Part shown: positions 7,777 through 16,628 of the stretch, in pieces | How the letters are laid out: each line of letters starts with the position of its first letter | Position numbering within the stretch: position 1 is the stretch's first letter | NCBI GenBank assembly: GCA_943369295.1 | Contig: CALRMU020000002.1 | Location: 434,001 to 498,000, forward strand | DNA length: 64,000 bases | Source of the DNA: JAKRSE01 sp943369295 | GTDB lineage: Bacteria; Armatimonadota; Fimbriimonadia; Fimbriimonadales; Fimbriimonadaceae | Direction of reading: 5' to 3' | Translations under genes and position numbers: made by a program | Notes under the pieces: model-generated | Told to the model about the DNA's origin: nothing | The model's input: the letters and a program-made list of their open reading frames with translations, nothing else | Database searches by the model: none

Positions 7777-9192
7777 ATGGCTCGATTGATCGGATTGGAT
7801 ATTGGAACTTCTTCGGCAAAAGCTGTGGCGATTGACGAGAAGGGAACTCTGCTTGGAATCGCTTCGCGTGAATATCCACTTTCGGTGCCACAGCCAGGCT
7901 GGGCTGAGCAGAATCCTGACGATTGGTGGCAGGCGGCGGAAGCCTGTCTGGCCGAACTAAAGGCCGACCAAGCCGACGCCATCGGCCTGACTGGCCAAAT
8001 GCATGGCTCAGTCTTTCTTGATGCAAATGATCAAGTGATTCGTCCCGCCCTTCTTTGGTGTGACCAACGAACAACAGCAGAATGCGCCGAGATCGAAAGC
8101 AGAGTTGGCCCAGAGAAGCTGAGGCAGATTACGGGCAACCCAGCTTTGACCGGCTTTCAGCTGCCTAAGGTTCTTTGGCTGAGAAACAACGAGCCAGAAG
8201 CCTTCTCACGGCTTTCCAGCGTGCTTCTGCCAAAGGATTTCATTCGGTTGAAGATGACGGGGCTGAAGGTGACCGAGGTCAGCGATGCTTCCGGAATCGG
8301 GACTTTGGATGTGAGGAAGCGAGCTTGGTCGCCAGAAGTGCTTGCGGCTCTTGATCTTCCTGGCAGCTTCTTCCCTGACGTAGTTGAGTCACGTGAACAG
8401 ACGGGAACTTGGAAGGGAGTTCCTGTCGTGGGCGGCGGCGGAGACCAGGCAGCGGCGGCGGTGGGCACTGGAGCCGTGACTCCTGGACTTGTCAGCGTCA
8501 GCCTCGGTACAAGCGGAGTGGTCTTTGAAGCTTTTGATCAAATGCCGTCAAGTCAAACCGATGCGATTCACGACTTCTGCCACGCTACTGGAGCCTGGCA
8601 TCGAATGGGAGTGATGATTTCCTGCGGCGGTGCAGTCCGCTGGTGTCGAGACACTTTCTACTCTGAGGGTTACGACGCAATGAACAGCGATGCTGAAGCC
8701 TCTGGAGTCGGTGCCGGGGGAGTTCTTTTTGCTCCTTACCTTTCTGGTGAGCGCTGCCCTCATGTTGACCCCTTTGTTCGAGGCGGCTTCGCCGGATTGG
8801 CACTCAACCACACCCGAGGGGACATGGCTAGGGCAGTGTTTGAAGGAGTCACTTTTGGCCTTAAGGGCTGTCTGGACCTGATGAATCCTGGTGTCGCCCC
8901 TCAGCGCGTAAGAGTCACGGGTGGCGGTGCTAAGAGCCGCCTTTGGGTGCAGATGCTGGCGGACGTTTTGGGGTGCCCATGCCAACTGTTAAGATCTGAT
9001 GAAGGTCCGGCCTATGGAGCGGCCATTCTAGGGGGACTTTCGGCGGGAGTTTGGAAGGATGTTGTCGAAGCCTCTGAAGCCGCTGTGCAGGTTCGAGAGG
9101 AAGTTAATCCCTCAGGATTAGACTATTCCCAAGGATATCAGGCCTTTTCGGCTCTTTATCCCCTGCTTTCAGCCCTGAAGCCTAGCCGCTGA
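7777..9192 (+). CDS. xylB: Xylulokinase-like FGGY carbohydrate kinase
   Basis: FGGY kinases phosphorylate sugars; xylulokinase makes D-xylulose 5-phosphate. Visible family features are GLDIGTSSAKAVAID near the N-terminus, IGLTGQMHGSVFLD (the xylulokinase-type substrate loop), the ATP-domain GGGGDQAAAAVG and SLGTSGVVF, and VTGGGAKSRLWVQMLADVLG near the C-terminus. The 471 residues are slightly short but complete. ATG 7777 has a good purine-rich site (GAGGGGTAAGG). No xylose isomerase or transporter gene is adjacent, so the exact sugar is inferred. Confidence 0.85.
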   Translation: MARLIGLDIGTSSAKAVAIDEKGTLLGIASREYPLSVPQPGWAEQNPDDWWQAAEACLAELKADQADAIGLTGQMHGSVFLDANDQVIRPALLWCDQRTTAECAEIESRVGPEKLRQITGNPALTGFQLPKVLWLRNNEPEAFSRLSSVLLPKDFIRLKMTGLKVTEVSDASGIGTLDVRKRAWSPEVLAALDLPGSFFPDVVESREQTGTWKGVPVVGGGGDQAAAAVGTGAVTPGLVSVSLGTSGVVFEAFDQMPSSQTDAIHDFCHATGAWHRMGVMISCGGAVRWCRDTFYSEGYDAMNSDAEASGVGAGGVLFAPYLSGERCPHVDPFVRGGFAGLALNHTRGDMARAVFEGVTFGLKGCLDLMNPGVAPQRVRVTGGGAKSRLWVQMLADVLGCPCQLLRSDEGPAYGAAILGGLSAGVWKDVVEASEAAVQVREEVNPSGLDYSQGYQAFSALYPLLSALKPSR

Positions 9193-9194
9193 TT

Positions 9195-9239
9195 TGCTAC
9201 AATGGCCCTGTTGGGAAAGGCATAAGTCCACCCAACAGG
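9195..9239 (+). promoter_or_regulatory. rpsA leader: extended -10 promoter and hairpin overlapping the ribosome-binding site
   Basis: TGCTACAAT (9195-9203) is a good extended -10 element. About six bases downstream a hairpin begins: CCTGTTGGG (9207-9215) pairs perfectly with CCCAACAGG (9231-9239). The AGGA that would serve as Shine-Dalgarno for rpsA (9237-9240) lies partly in the second arm. The mRNA would therefore start almost at the hairpin, and folding would hide the ribosome-binding site. Regulation is inferred from layout. Confidence 0.5.
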
Positions 9240-9250
9240 ATTGATCTCTA

Positions 9251-10843
9251 ATGACCAACGACCAGTTGACGCCCTCTGGCGTCTCCGACACCACTGAAGA
9301 AGCCAATCAGGCTCCTGCTGTGGAGGAGACTCAGACCTCTGGCGTCGCGCCGAGTACCGAGTCCGCTCCGGCGGCCGCTGAGGTTCAGGCCGACGCCCCC
9401 AATGACACCCCGGCCGAACCCGTAGCCGCTCCAGCTCCCGTAGTGGAAGCTGTTGTCGAAGCCCCTGCCCCTGCCGCTCCTAGAGCAGATGACTCTGCTT
9501 TGTTTGATGAGTGGATGAACGGAGGCGGAGTCTCGGAATCCTCGGATGACTCTTCAACTGGCTCCCTCAATCGAGGTGACCGAATTGAAGCCGAAGTCAT
9601 CTTGGTTGAAGAAACTAGAGTCTTTGTCAACCTTGGCACCAAGGCCGAGGGCGTTGTGCCCCTGGAAGAACTGACTGAGGACAGAATTTCTTCCGCCATT
9701 GGCGTGGTTAACATTGGAGACAAGTTTGAAGTCGTCGTCCTTCGCACCAGCAACGACGGCAACCCAATCGTTTCTAAGAAGAGAGCCGACTTTGACATTC
9801 AGTGGAAGTCGATTCTCGAAGCTCACGAGTCTGGCCGAGTCTTCCAGGCAACTGTCGTCGACAGAGTCAAGGGAGGCCTGGTGGTTGACATTGGTGTTCG
9901 AGGCTTCGTCCCCGCCACCCATGTTGGCTCTGGCAAGCTGAGAAACATTGAGAAGTACGTGGGAGAAACCATCCCCGTCAAGATCATTGAAGTTGACAAG
10001 GATCGACGAAAGGTCGTTCTCTCCAACAGGCAGGCCGAAGAAGAGAAGAGGGACGAAATCAAGTCCACTCTCTTCGAAAAGACCAAGGTTGGTGAAGTTC
10101 TTCCTGGCGTCGTCCGAAGGCTTACCGATTACGGCGCCTTTGTTGACCTGGGCGGCATCGATGGACTCCTGCACATTTCTGAAATGAGCTGGATGAGAAT
10201 CGAGCATCCCAAGGAAGTTCTTAAGGAAGGTCAGGAAGTCAACGTCCTTGTTCTTCGCCTTGACGAGAACACCGGTCGAATCAGTCTTGGACTCAGGCAG
10301 GTCATGCCAGATCCGTGGAAGCTGATCCGCGAGAACTACAAGCTTGGTGAGAGAATCAAGGTCACGGTGAACCGAATGGTTCAGAGCGGCGCCTTTGTTC
10401 GACTTCCTGAGCATGCAGAGGCTTTCCTTCCTCTCAGCGAAATTTCTGACAAGCGACTGAAGAAGCCTTCTGAGGCCTTGGAAGTCAATCAGGAAATTGA
10501 GCCCATGATTATCGACCTCAAGCCTGAGGATCGAAGAATGGTTCTGAGCTTGAGAGAAGATGCCCGACCCGGCACCTACCGAAGCGACCCCAGTTTTGGC
10601 GGCGCGATGGGTGGTCCTGGCGGACCTGGCGGCGGCCGACCTGGCGGCCCTGGTGGACGCGGTGGAAGGCCTGGTGGCCCTCCTGGCCGAGGAAGAGGCA
10701 GAGAAGAATCCTTCGATCAGCCCAATGTCACGACCCGCACCCCAACCGGTGGCGCAACTATCGGCGAAAGGCTGGGCATGCTTAAGGGACTTATCAAGGG
10801 CGACGCTCCGGCTGAGACCAACGAAGACGCTGAAAACAGCTAA
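9251..10843 (+). CDS. rpsA: 30S ribosomal protein S1 with disordered ends
   Basis: S1 binds mRNA and helps load it on the ribosome. Residues 1 to about 105 are Ala/Pro/Glu-rich and disordered. Four S1 domains follow: about 107-180 (RGDRIEAEVILVEETRVFVN), 194-262 (GRVFQATVVDRVKGGLVVDI), 278-352 (EVLPGVVRRLTDYGAFVDLG) and 362-440 (GERIKVTVNRMVQSGAFVRL). Residues from about 450 form a Gly/Pro/Arg-rich tail resembling an RGG-type RNA-binding region. E. coli S1 has six domains; four is usual outside Proteobacteria. coaE follows immediately, so the two may be co-transcribed. Confidence 0.93.
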   Translation: MTNDQLTPSGVSDTTEEANQAPAVEETQTSGVAPSTESAPAAAEVQADAPNDTPAEPVAAPAPVVEAVVEAPAPAAPRADDSALFDEWMNGGGVSESSDDSSTGSLNRGDRIEAEVILVEETRVFVNLGTKAEGVVPLEELTEDRISSAIGVVNIGDKFEVVVLRTSNDGNPIVSKKRADFDIQWKSILEAHESGRVFQATVVDRVKGGLVVDIGVRGFVPATHVGSGKLRNIEKYVGETIPVKIIEVDKDRRKVVLSNRQAEEEKRDEIKSTLFEKTKVGEVLPGVVRRLTDYGAFVDLGGIDGLLHISEMSWMRIEHPKEVLKEGQEVNVLVLRLDENTGRISLGLRQVMPDPWKLIRENYKLGERIKVTVNRMVQSGAFVRLPEHAEAFLPLSEISDKRLKKPSEALEVNQEIEPMIIDLKPEDRRMVLSLREDARPGTYRSDPSFGGAMGGPGGPGGGRPGGPGGRGGRPGGPPGRGRGREESFDQPNVTTRTPTGGATIGERLGMLKGLIKGDAPAETNEDAENS

Positions 10844-10850
10844 GGCAGAA

Positions 10851-11489
10851 ATGTCTATCAGCAGGGAAGAGGGGCAGGTTCCGCAAGGGAGTCTGCCCCT
10901 CCTGCTGTCCCAAGGGCTTGTTCTGCCTAAGCTAGCGGTCACTGGCGGCATTGCCTCTGGCAAAAGCACAGTCGTCTCGTTTCTGGAAGAAATGGGACTT
11001 GTCTCGATAAATGCCGATCAAGTCGCCAGGCAGCTGCGCGAAGATGCCAACACCATGGCTGAATTGGCCGATTTATTGGCCGTGGGGCGCCCTTTGACAA
11101 CCGAGATGCTTAGAGAAGCATTGAAGCATCAGGACAAAAGGCGCATTGTCAATCACTTTTTCCATAGCCGAGTCTGGGAGGCTTTAAAGGGTTCTTCAGC
11201 CCAGGTGGTTGAGGTCCCTCTTCTAGTTGAATCCTGCCTCTGGCCTTTTTTTCAAAATGTTTGGACAGTCTCATGTCCGCCTGAAATTAGGCTGAAAAGG
11301 CTGACTGAACGGCTGGGCGAAAGAAATTCAGCAGAAAAAATGTTGGAAATTCAGGCAAAGGAATCGACCCGGGCAGCCCTAAGCGACTTAGTTTTGAACT
11401 CAAATGTCAGCTTTGCTGAACTTAAATTTCAAGTTAAGCAAGGATTTACGCTTCTACCGCACGGCATTGCGCGAGAAAACCGTCTATAA
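10851..11489 (+). CDS. coaE: Dephospho-CoA kinase
   Basis: CoaE performs the last step of coenzyme A synthesis, phosphorylating dephospho-CoA. The P-loop is LAVTGGIASGKSTVVSFLEE, followed by the substrate region GLVSINADQVARQL and the lid-type RLTERLGER. The frame is open further upstream inside rpsA, but ATG 10851, seven bases after the rpsA stop, is the sensible start. It gives about 212 residues with a roughly 25-residue extension before the core. The rpsA-coaE pairing recurs in other bacteria. The stop codon overlaps a TATAAT that could serve the next gene. Confidence 0.9.
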   Translation: MSISREEGQVPQGSLPLLLSQGLVLPKLAVTGGIASGKSTVVSFLEEMGLVSINADQVARQLREDANTMAELADLLAVGRPLTTEMLREALKHQDKRRIVNHFFHSRVWEALKGSSAQVVEVPLLVESCLWPFFQNVWTVSCPPEIRLKRLTERLGERNSAEKMLEIQAKESTRAALSDLVLNSNVSFAELKFQVKQGFTLLPHGIARENRL

Positions 11490-11678
11490 TCGTCGGAGTC
11501 TGTCTTAAGACCGCAGACGATACTTGTTGGTGAGCAAAGGTGGTGCCGTGCGTTGCGCGCGGAGTCCGGCTTGGGCTATAGTGCCTGTGGTGGACTTGCT
11601 TCACCAGCAGGTGTGCCTGCGGTCATCAAGGACGAAGTGCACCGAAATGGAGCAGAACGTGGAGGAAGCGCAGCAGTG
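11485..11678 (+). promoter_or_regulatory. Possible promoter and long leader of the surface-protein locus
   Basis: TATAAT at 11485-11490 overlaps the coaE stop codon, although no good -35 hexamer is visible at 17 bases. It is followed by GTCTTAAGAC, a 10-base palindrome, and about 160 bases with several short stems (for example GGTG/CACC around 11592-11607) but no gene. No known riboswitch was recognised. Confidence 0.3.
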
Positions 11679-13664
11679 ATGCGAATGGGTAACTTGCAAA
11701 AGGGGAGTGCTTGGCCGCTCCTGACCGTCTTGATGACGGTTCTTTTCCTACTGGGAGGAGTTGGCAGGGCAGAAGCCCAAGTCGAACGCCTTCCGGTTTG
11801 GGCGGTCGTTGAATTTGAAAACAAAGGCCCTCAGAATGCTGAGGTTGGCAAAGCTGCTGCGGCGGCTGTGGCGACAGAGTTTGGCAAGCGCCAGACTGTG
11901 GACGTCTTGCCGCTTGAGACGGCGAATCGAACCATTGAAGAACTTGGTTTGAGGATCCCGATTACTCGAGCATCCGACCTCAGTCGTCTGGGCCTTGCCC
12001 TTGAAGCCGGCACCGTTATTAGCGGTGAAGTCGTGAACTTCAAGGTCGACACATCTGGCAGCGAAAAGCAGGCCAACGTCCTAGTCAGAGTCTTTGTGCG
12101 TGACGTCGCTTCTGGCATCACTATCAACGGTGCAGCAGTCTCTGGTCGAAGCGGCTTCCGAGCCTCTTCAACTGAAGATGCCGCTTTGATCAACGAAGCT
12201 CTCGGCGATGCTGCCTTTAAGGCAGTGCAGGACATCGAGTCTCGAAGAATTCCTTCAGCCACAGTCACTTCGACTTTGGACGGCAAGGCTCTTCTTGACC
12301 GTGGTCTGAGAGATGGCCTTAAGGCCAACATGAACGTTATCGTGACCCGCGCTCGTGAGCAGGTGGCCGTCGGCCGCATCACCAGCGTTGATGACGATTC
12401 CGCTCTTGTCACCCCCAACAATGGCCAGGTATTCAAGGGAATCCGCACGGGAGACAAAGTCCGAGTGGTCTTTGATGTCCCCACCCTATCTCCGAACTTT
12501 TCAAAGACTGGCGATGCTCAGGTTTCCAAGCCTCGCAGCCGTTCCAACAACCAGGGGCTGATCGCAGTTCTGGTGCTGGTCGTCATTCTTGGTCTCCTTC
12601 TTGGTGGTGGTCGATCTGGCAGCAGCGAGCTGCTCAAGGTCAGCGCCAAGCCCTTCACTGGTGGCGACGACGTTCCTGCAGTCCGACTTTCTTGGACTCG
12701 AGACACCTTCTTGAGGAACAACCGAATCATTCGATTCCAGGTCTGGAGAGACGACATTGCTACTGGCCCAGTGGCCGTTAGCAACAACGTCAATGCCTCA
12801 TTCCTGGATGACAGAGCCGACCTGGCCAATGCTCCCGGAGCAGGCAACCCCTGGTCTTCCGGCGAGAACCTCCCGATCTTCGGCGGCAGCGTTGAGTGCT
12901 TCGGCGACGATCTCGGAACCGATTCAACCGCTGTGGCTCTTCAGCCTGGCCGACCCTATCGCTACTCTGTTGAAGTCGTCTACCGCATCAACTCTCTCGA
13001 CCTTCCTGGTGAAGGCGGTACGAGCGGCGGCGGCGGCGGCGGCACTACAACCGGTGGCGGAACAACCACTGGCGGCGGCACCACAACCGGTGGCGGCGGC
13101 GGAACCACAACCGGTGGCGGCGGTGGCACCACAACTGGCGGCGGCGGCGGCACCACAACCGGTGGCGGCGGCGGCACTACAACCGGCGGCGGCGGTGGCG
13201 GCGGAACCGACTCTGAATTCTGCTACTTCCTCTCAACCAGAGTTGCTAGCCAGGGTTCAGTCACCCCATTCCGAAGAACTCCTCTTCGGTCCCCCATTGC
13301 GGAATTCCCTGTGGCCGTTGCAGGTCCTGCAGCTGGTCGAGTGACCTTCCAGTTTGAATCTGGAAGAGCCGCCAGCGGTGGAAGCGCAATCGCCATCGAG
13401 TACGTCGTTCAGGTTTCTCCAAACCCGAGCTTCACCCAGCGAACGTCCATCGTGGACAAGTACGTCGATACTTCGACGGCATTCGGAAACACGATTACCC
13501 GAACGAGCGTCGACATTCTGTCCCAACTCAACGCCCTGACGGCTGCCGACAACGGCCGCCTCTACTGGAGAGTCGGAATCAGAAACACGGACGACTCATC
13601 ACAGCCTGACGGTGGCTACATCTTCAGCTCTGTGCGGTCTCTGCGAAGGGCTGACACCCCATAG
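11679..13664 (+). CDS. Exported CsgG-like / fibronectin-type protein with Gly-Thr repeats
   Basis: The likely start is ATG 11679 (or GTG 11676) behind GGAGGAAG; the frame is open further upstream but without a site. Residues 1-32 form a signal sequence ending near AEAQ. Residues about 33-150 resemble the CsgG/TolB-N type fold (LPVWAVVEFENKG, AVATEFGKRQTVDVLPLETA). A strongly hydrophobic segment follows near residues 293-310 (LIAVLVLVVILGLLLGGG), then a fibronectin-III-like region, a low-complexity Gly/Thr linker at about 447-509, and a second fibronectin-like C-terminal region. The layout suggests an envelope-anchored protein with an outer stalk. Family assignment is by fold-like pattern only. 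Confidence 0.65.
   Translation: MRMGNLQKGSAWPLLTVLMTVLFLLGGVGRAEAQVERLPVWAVVEFENKGPQNAEVGKAAAAAVATEFGKRQTVDVLPLETANRTIEELGLRIPITRASDLSRLGLALEAGTVISGEVVNFKVDTSGSEKQANVLVRVFVRDVASGITINGAAVSGRSGFRASSTEDAALINEALGDAAFKAVQDIESRRIPSATVTSTLDGKALLDRGLRDGLKANMNVIVTRAREQVAVGRITSVDDDSALVTPNNGQVFKGIRTGDKVRVVFDVPTLSPNFSKTGDAQVSKPRSRSNNQGLIAVLVLVVILGLLLGGGRSGSSELLKVSAKPFTGGDDVPAVRLSWTRDTFLRNNRIIRFQVWRDDIATGPVAVSNNVNASFLDDRADLANAPGAGNPWSSGENLPIFGGSVECFGDDLGTDSTAVALQPGRPYRYSVEVVYRINSLDLPGEGGTSGGGGGGTTTGGGTTTGGGTTTGGGGGTTTGGGGGTTTGGGGGTTTGGGGGTTTGGGGGGGTDSEFCYFLSTRVASQGSVTPFRRTPLRSPIAEFPVAVAGPAAGRVTFQFESGRAASGGSAIAIEYVVQVSPNPSFTQRTSIVDKYVDTSTAFGNTITRTSVDILSQLNALTAADNGRLYWRVGIRNTDDSSQPDGGYIFSSVRSLRRADTP
13018..13206 (+). 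repeat. In-frame tandem Gly-Thr coding repeat
   Basis: Blocks coding for three to seven Gly followed by three Thr repeat about eight times. Unit lengths are multiples of three, so copy-number change would lengthen or shorten the linker without shifting frame. Confidence 0.8.
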
Positions 13665-13671
13665 CTGCCCA

Positions 13672-13719
13672 CCGGAGGGATCTGGAACCTGGCTAGCGCT
13701 GAGTTTCAGATCCCTCCGG
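13672..13719 (+). terminator. Strong 13-bp hairpin after the CsgG-like gene
   Basis: CCGGAGGGATCTG pairs perfectly with CAGATCCCTCCGG across a 22-base loop. No T-tract follows, so it may be an mRNA-stabilising hairpin or attenuator rather than a full terminator; the next gene starts within about 30 bases. Confidence 0.5.
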
Positions 13720-13735
13720 GCAATGCTGGAAACAA

Positions 13736-16546
13736 GTGAAGGCACAATTTATGAGGAAATGGTCAACAATCGCCAGCCTGATCGGGCTGGGTCTCGTTAT
13801 TCCAGGGGCTGCATTCGCGCAGACAGGGTGGAGCTTCAGGTGCATTGACCCTGAGAACGATTCGCCCTTCAGTGACGACTACGGTCTTCAGAATCTTGAA
13901 AACGATCTCATCGGCGTCACGCTTGGCGTAAGCGGCACTGTCACGCATGGCGGTCAGAACGGCCCATGCTTCGCCCCGACGGCGCGAACTCTTGACGCTG
14001 CTGGTCGAATCGGTTTCTACAGTGGTCGCGAAGGCTCCGTTCAAACCGACTTTGATAACTTTCTTGCCTACACCTACGGTGCTCCTTCCGAGAACGTAGG
14101 CGACTATGGCTTTGTTCGCATTCTTAAGGGCGACAATACAACCGCCAACTCTGTTCTGTTTGGTGATGGGGGCCTGGGAACTGTATTCCGAGGAGCTTCA
14201 AATCGTTACGTTATCGCCAACTGGAGCGATGCTGATGTCGCGGTTGTCCTGAGACTTAGTGTGATCGGCGATGCCGTTCGAATGAGGTGGCGCATGACCA
14301 ACCTGACCGAAGAAGCCCTTGATCTTGGTCTTCTGTTCGCTCAGTACACAGGCATGATGACCTCTGGTGGTCAAACCGACTCCCAGACAGGAGCCAACAC
14401 AGCCCTCACTGCTAGAGCCGGCATCGGTGGCAATCCTAAGTTCACAGCTGATGGATACCTGGGAATGGTAAACCTGCCAACCACCAGGCCAGTCAGAACT
14501 GAGTACCACTTGAGGAATACGAGTTCACGATTCCCCAGCTATGTGGACTTTGCCTTTGGTCAGACTGAATATTACGGGATGAGGATCGAAAACGTACCCT
14601 CGACCAACTTCCAGGATGCGACTTCTGCAGACCAGATCACCATCGGTGACTGGTTCTTCATGCTTCAGAATAATAACGCTCGCCAGTCTGTTTTTGGAGA
14701 CAACACAGGTCTTCCCGAAACAGCCGACGTTGCTACCGATGAATTCGGCTTCCTTCAAAGGTTCCCAGTCGCCACCGTCAGCCCCGGAGGCTTCCGAGAT
14801 GTCGTGCATTACGTGCGCAACACTTGGAGCGTTGGAGATTATCGCGACCCATACATGACGGTTGTCGATGCTCCTAAAACAGTCGGTACCAATGCAGCGG
14901 GCGTCAACGGTCTTGACAACAACCCCTTCACTATCCGCGTCTACGTCGACAACCAGTTCGCTGAAATCGACAAGGAAGTCAACCTGAGCAACACTCGCAT
15001 CAGGATTGTCCTTGGCAACGGCATGGAGCTGGTCGATGGTGAAGTTGACAGCAAGATCATTCCGACCATCCTCCCCAACGGAATCGCTTCAGTCGATTTC
15101 CAGGTAAGAGGCACCGGACAGGTCTTTGGAGACATTCCCTACCAAGTCTTCGTGACTCCGGATCCAGGTCCGGCGCGAACTCTCAGTGGAAACATTCAGT
15201 TTGCCGCCGTTCCTCGGCTCAGCAAGCCAGCCGGTCCTACCATGGTCGGCATGCCTTACACCTTTAACGATGCCTCTCTGAATGCCATTCTTGGCCTTCA
15301 GGCTGGTGTTGACTATCAGGCTTACCGATGGGAGCCGAGAAGCGAAGAGTACGTGCCTGTCGCCACCCCCGTTCGCGGTGTTGGCTACTGGCTGGTCTTT
15401 GCCAATCCCTTCGTTGGTCAGCTCTTGGGTGCTCAATTCGCTGAAGATGCCGGTTCTGGCGGTCTCCGAACTCCTCTGTACAGAGGATGGAACCTGATCA
15501 GCAACCCCTACAACTATCCGGTGAAGCTGGCTGACCTTAACCTGGTCATCTCATCCACAGAGAATTCTGGCGTCCTTTCTTGGACCGAAGCTGTCTCTAA
15601 CGGTGCAGTCAACGGTGGTCTCGCCTTCTACGACACAGATGGCGGCTTCTACGACTTCATCAGCAACCCTGACACCTACATCTCTCCTCTCCAGGCTTAC
15701 TGGCTCTACACTCCTTCATTCGATTCAATCCAGGTTTCCTGGCCACCGGTCTTCACCCCTGGCCTTCCGAACTCTGGTCGAAGCTCAGAACCAAGGTTCG
15801 AGCAGTCTGATCGAGAGTGGAGACTCCAGTTGACTGGACGAAGCAAGGTCGGTGCCGATGTCAACAACTTTGTTGGCGCCGCTGCCGATTCGAAGGCTGC
15901 TGACAGCAAGGACCTCCTCAAGCCACCAGCTGCTCCCGGAGCCCCCTTCCAGATCTCAATCGTCGATACCCATCGAGGAGAAGAGACAAGAATGGCTCAG
16001 GCGATCAAGCCTCGGTCCGGCAAGATGTCCTGGCAGGTCGAAGTCAAGGCCGATCAGGCAGGCGAAGTCACCATGGCTTGGCCCAACCTGGCCAGCCTGC
16101 CCAAGAACCTGAGATTCAGGCTTACCGATCCAGCTACCGGACTCGTCCGTGACCTGAGATCAAGCAGCTCCTACACTGTCAACATGACAGAGCCCGGAAC
16201 GAGAGTTCTGACTCTGACGGCAGAGCAGGGCGGCACCAGCCGAGCACTCATTGGCAATGTGACAGTCGGTCGAGATGGCAGAGATGTCAGCGGCCCCGTC
16301 ACCATCGCCTACAACCTCTCAGCCAGCGCCACAGTTTCTGTCAGAATCCTTTCCTCAACCGGCAAGGAAGTCTACACAGTGACGAGGGGCCGGTCCGATG
16401 CTGCGGGTGAAAACAACGCAACCTGGACTCTGAGAGATAATGCAAATAGAGCAGTCGCTCCTGGCGTCTATCGCGCTGAGATCGTGGCTGAATCTGAATC
16501 CGGCGAAAGAGTTCGCAGGATTGTCCCAATCAACGTGATTCGCTAA
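13736..16546 (+). CDS. Large secreted surface protein with C-terminal FlgD-type Ig domain
   Basis: This 936-residue protein begins with a signal peptide (MRKWSTIASLIGLGLVIPGA, cleavage near AFAQ) if translation starts at ATG 13751; GTG 13736 adds five residues. The body is beta-rich and repeatedly refers to fold types seen in large exported proteins, without a catalytic motif I recognise. The last 85 residues (VTIAYNLSASATVSVRILSS through GVYRAEIVAE) match the FlgD-Ig / C-terminal sorting-like domain common in exported proteins. It lies between two other exported proteins on the same strand, suggesting a shared surface structure. Confidence 0.7.
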   Translation: MKAQFMRKWSTIASLIGLGLVIPGAAFAQTGWSFRCIDPENDSPFSDDYGLQNLENDLIGVTLGVSGTVTHGGQNGPCFAPTARTLDAAGRIGFYSGREGSVQTDFDNFLAYTYGAPSENVGDYGFVRILKGDNTTANSVLFGDGGLGTVFRGASNRYVIANWSDADVAVVLRLSVIGDAVRMRWRMTNLTEEALDLGLLFAQYTGMMTSGGQTDSQTGANTALTARAGIGGNPKFTADGYLGMVNLPTTRPVRTEYHLRNTSSRFPSYVDFAFGQTEYYGMRIENVPSTNFQDATSADQITIGDWFFMLQNNNARQSVFGDNTGLPETADVATDEFGFLQRFPVATVSPGGFRDVVHYVRNTWSVGDYRDPYMTVVDAPKTVGTNAAGVNGLDNNPFTIRVYVDNQFAEIDKEVNLSNTRIRIVLGNGMELVDGEVDSKIIPTILPNGIASVDFQVRGTGQVFGDIPYQVFVTPDPGPARTLSGNIQFAAVPRLSKPAGPTMVGMPYTFNDASLNAILGLQAGVDYQAYRWEPRSEEYVPVATPVRGVGYWLVFANPFVGQLLGAQFAEDAGSGGLRTPLYRGWNLISNPYNYPVKLADLNLVISSTENSGVLSWTEAVSNGAVNGGLAFYDTDGGFYDFISNPDTYISPLQAYWLYTPSFDSIQVSWPPVFTPGLPNSGRSSEPRFEQSDREWRLQLTGRSKVGADVNNFVGAAADSKAADSKDLLKPPAAPGAPFQISIVDTHRGEETRMAQAIKPRSGKMSWQVEVKADQAGEVTMAWPNLASLPKNLRFRLTDPATGLVRDLRSSSSYTVNMTEPGTRVLTLTAEQGGTSRALIGNVTVGRDGRDVSGPVTIAYNLSASATVSVRILSSTGKEVYTVTRGRSDAAGENNATWTLRDNANRAVAPGVYRAEIVAESESGERVRRIVPINVIR

Positions 16547-16560
16547 GGCGAATCATCACC

Positions 16561-16600
16561 AGGGGAGGAAGATCTCATCTTCCTCCCCTCTTCTCCCCCT
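16561..16600 (+). terminator. Terminator after the 936-residue surface protein
   Basis: AGGGGAGGAAGAT (16561-16573) pairs perfectly with ATCTTCCTCCCCT (16577-16589) across a three-base loop, followed by a pyrimidine tract CTTCTCCCCCT. Partial read-through into the next gene, 40 bases further on, is possible. Confidence 0.6.
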
Positions 16601-16628
16601 CTATCCAGAAGGTTCCTGCAGGCAAAAA

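Noticed and set aside
11553..11678. Extra N-terminal extension of the CsgG-like protein
   Set aside because: The upstream codons have no ribosome-binding site and precede the true signal peptide; ATG 11679 follows GGAGGAAG.
11485..11678. Known riboswitch in the leader of the surface locus
   Set aside because: Short stems are present, but no recognisable conserved riboswitch core was found.
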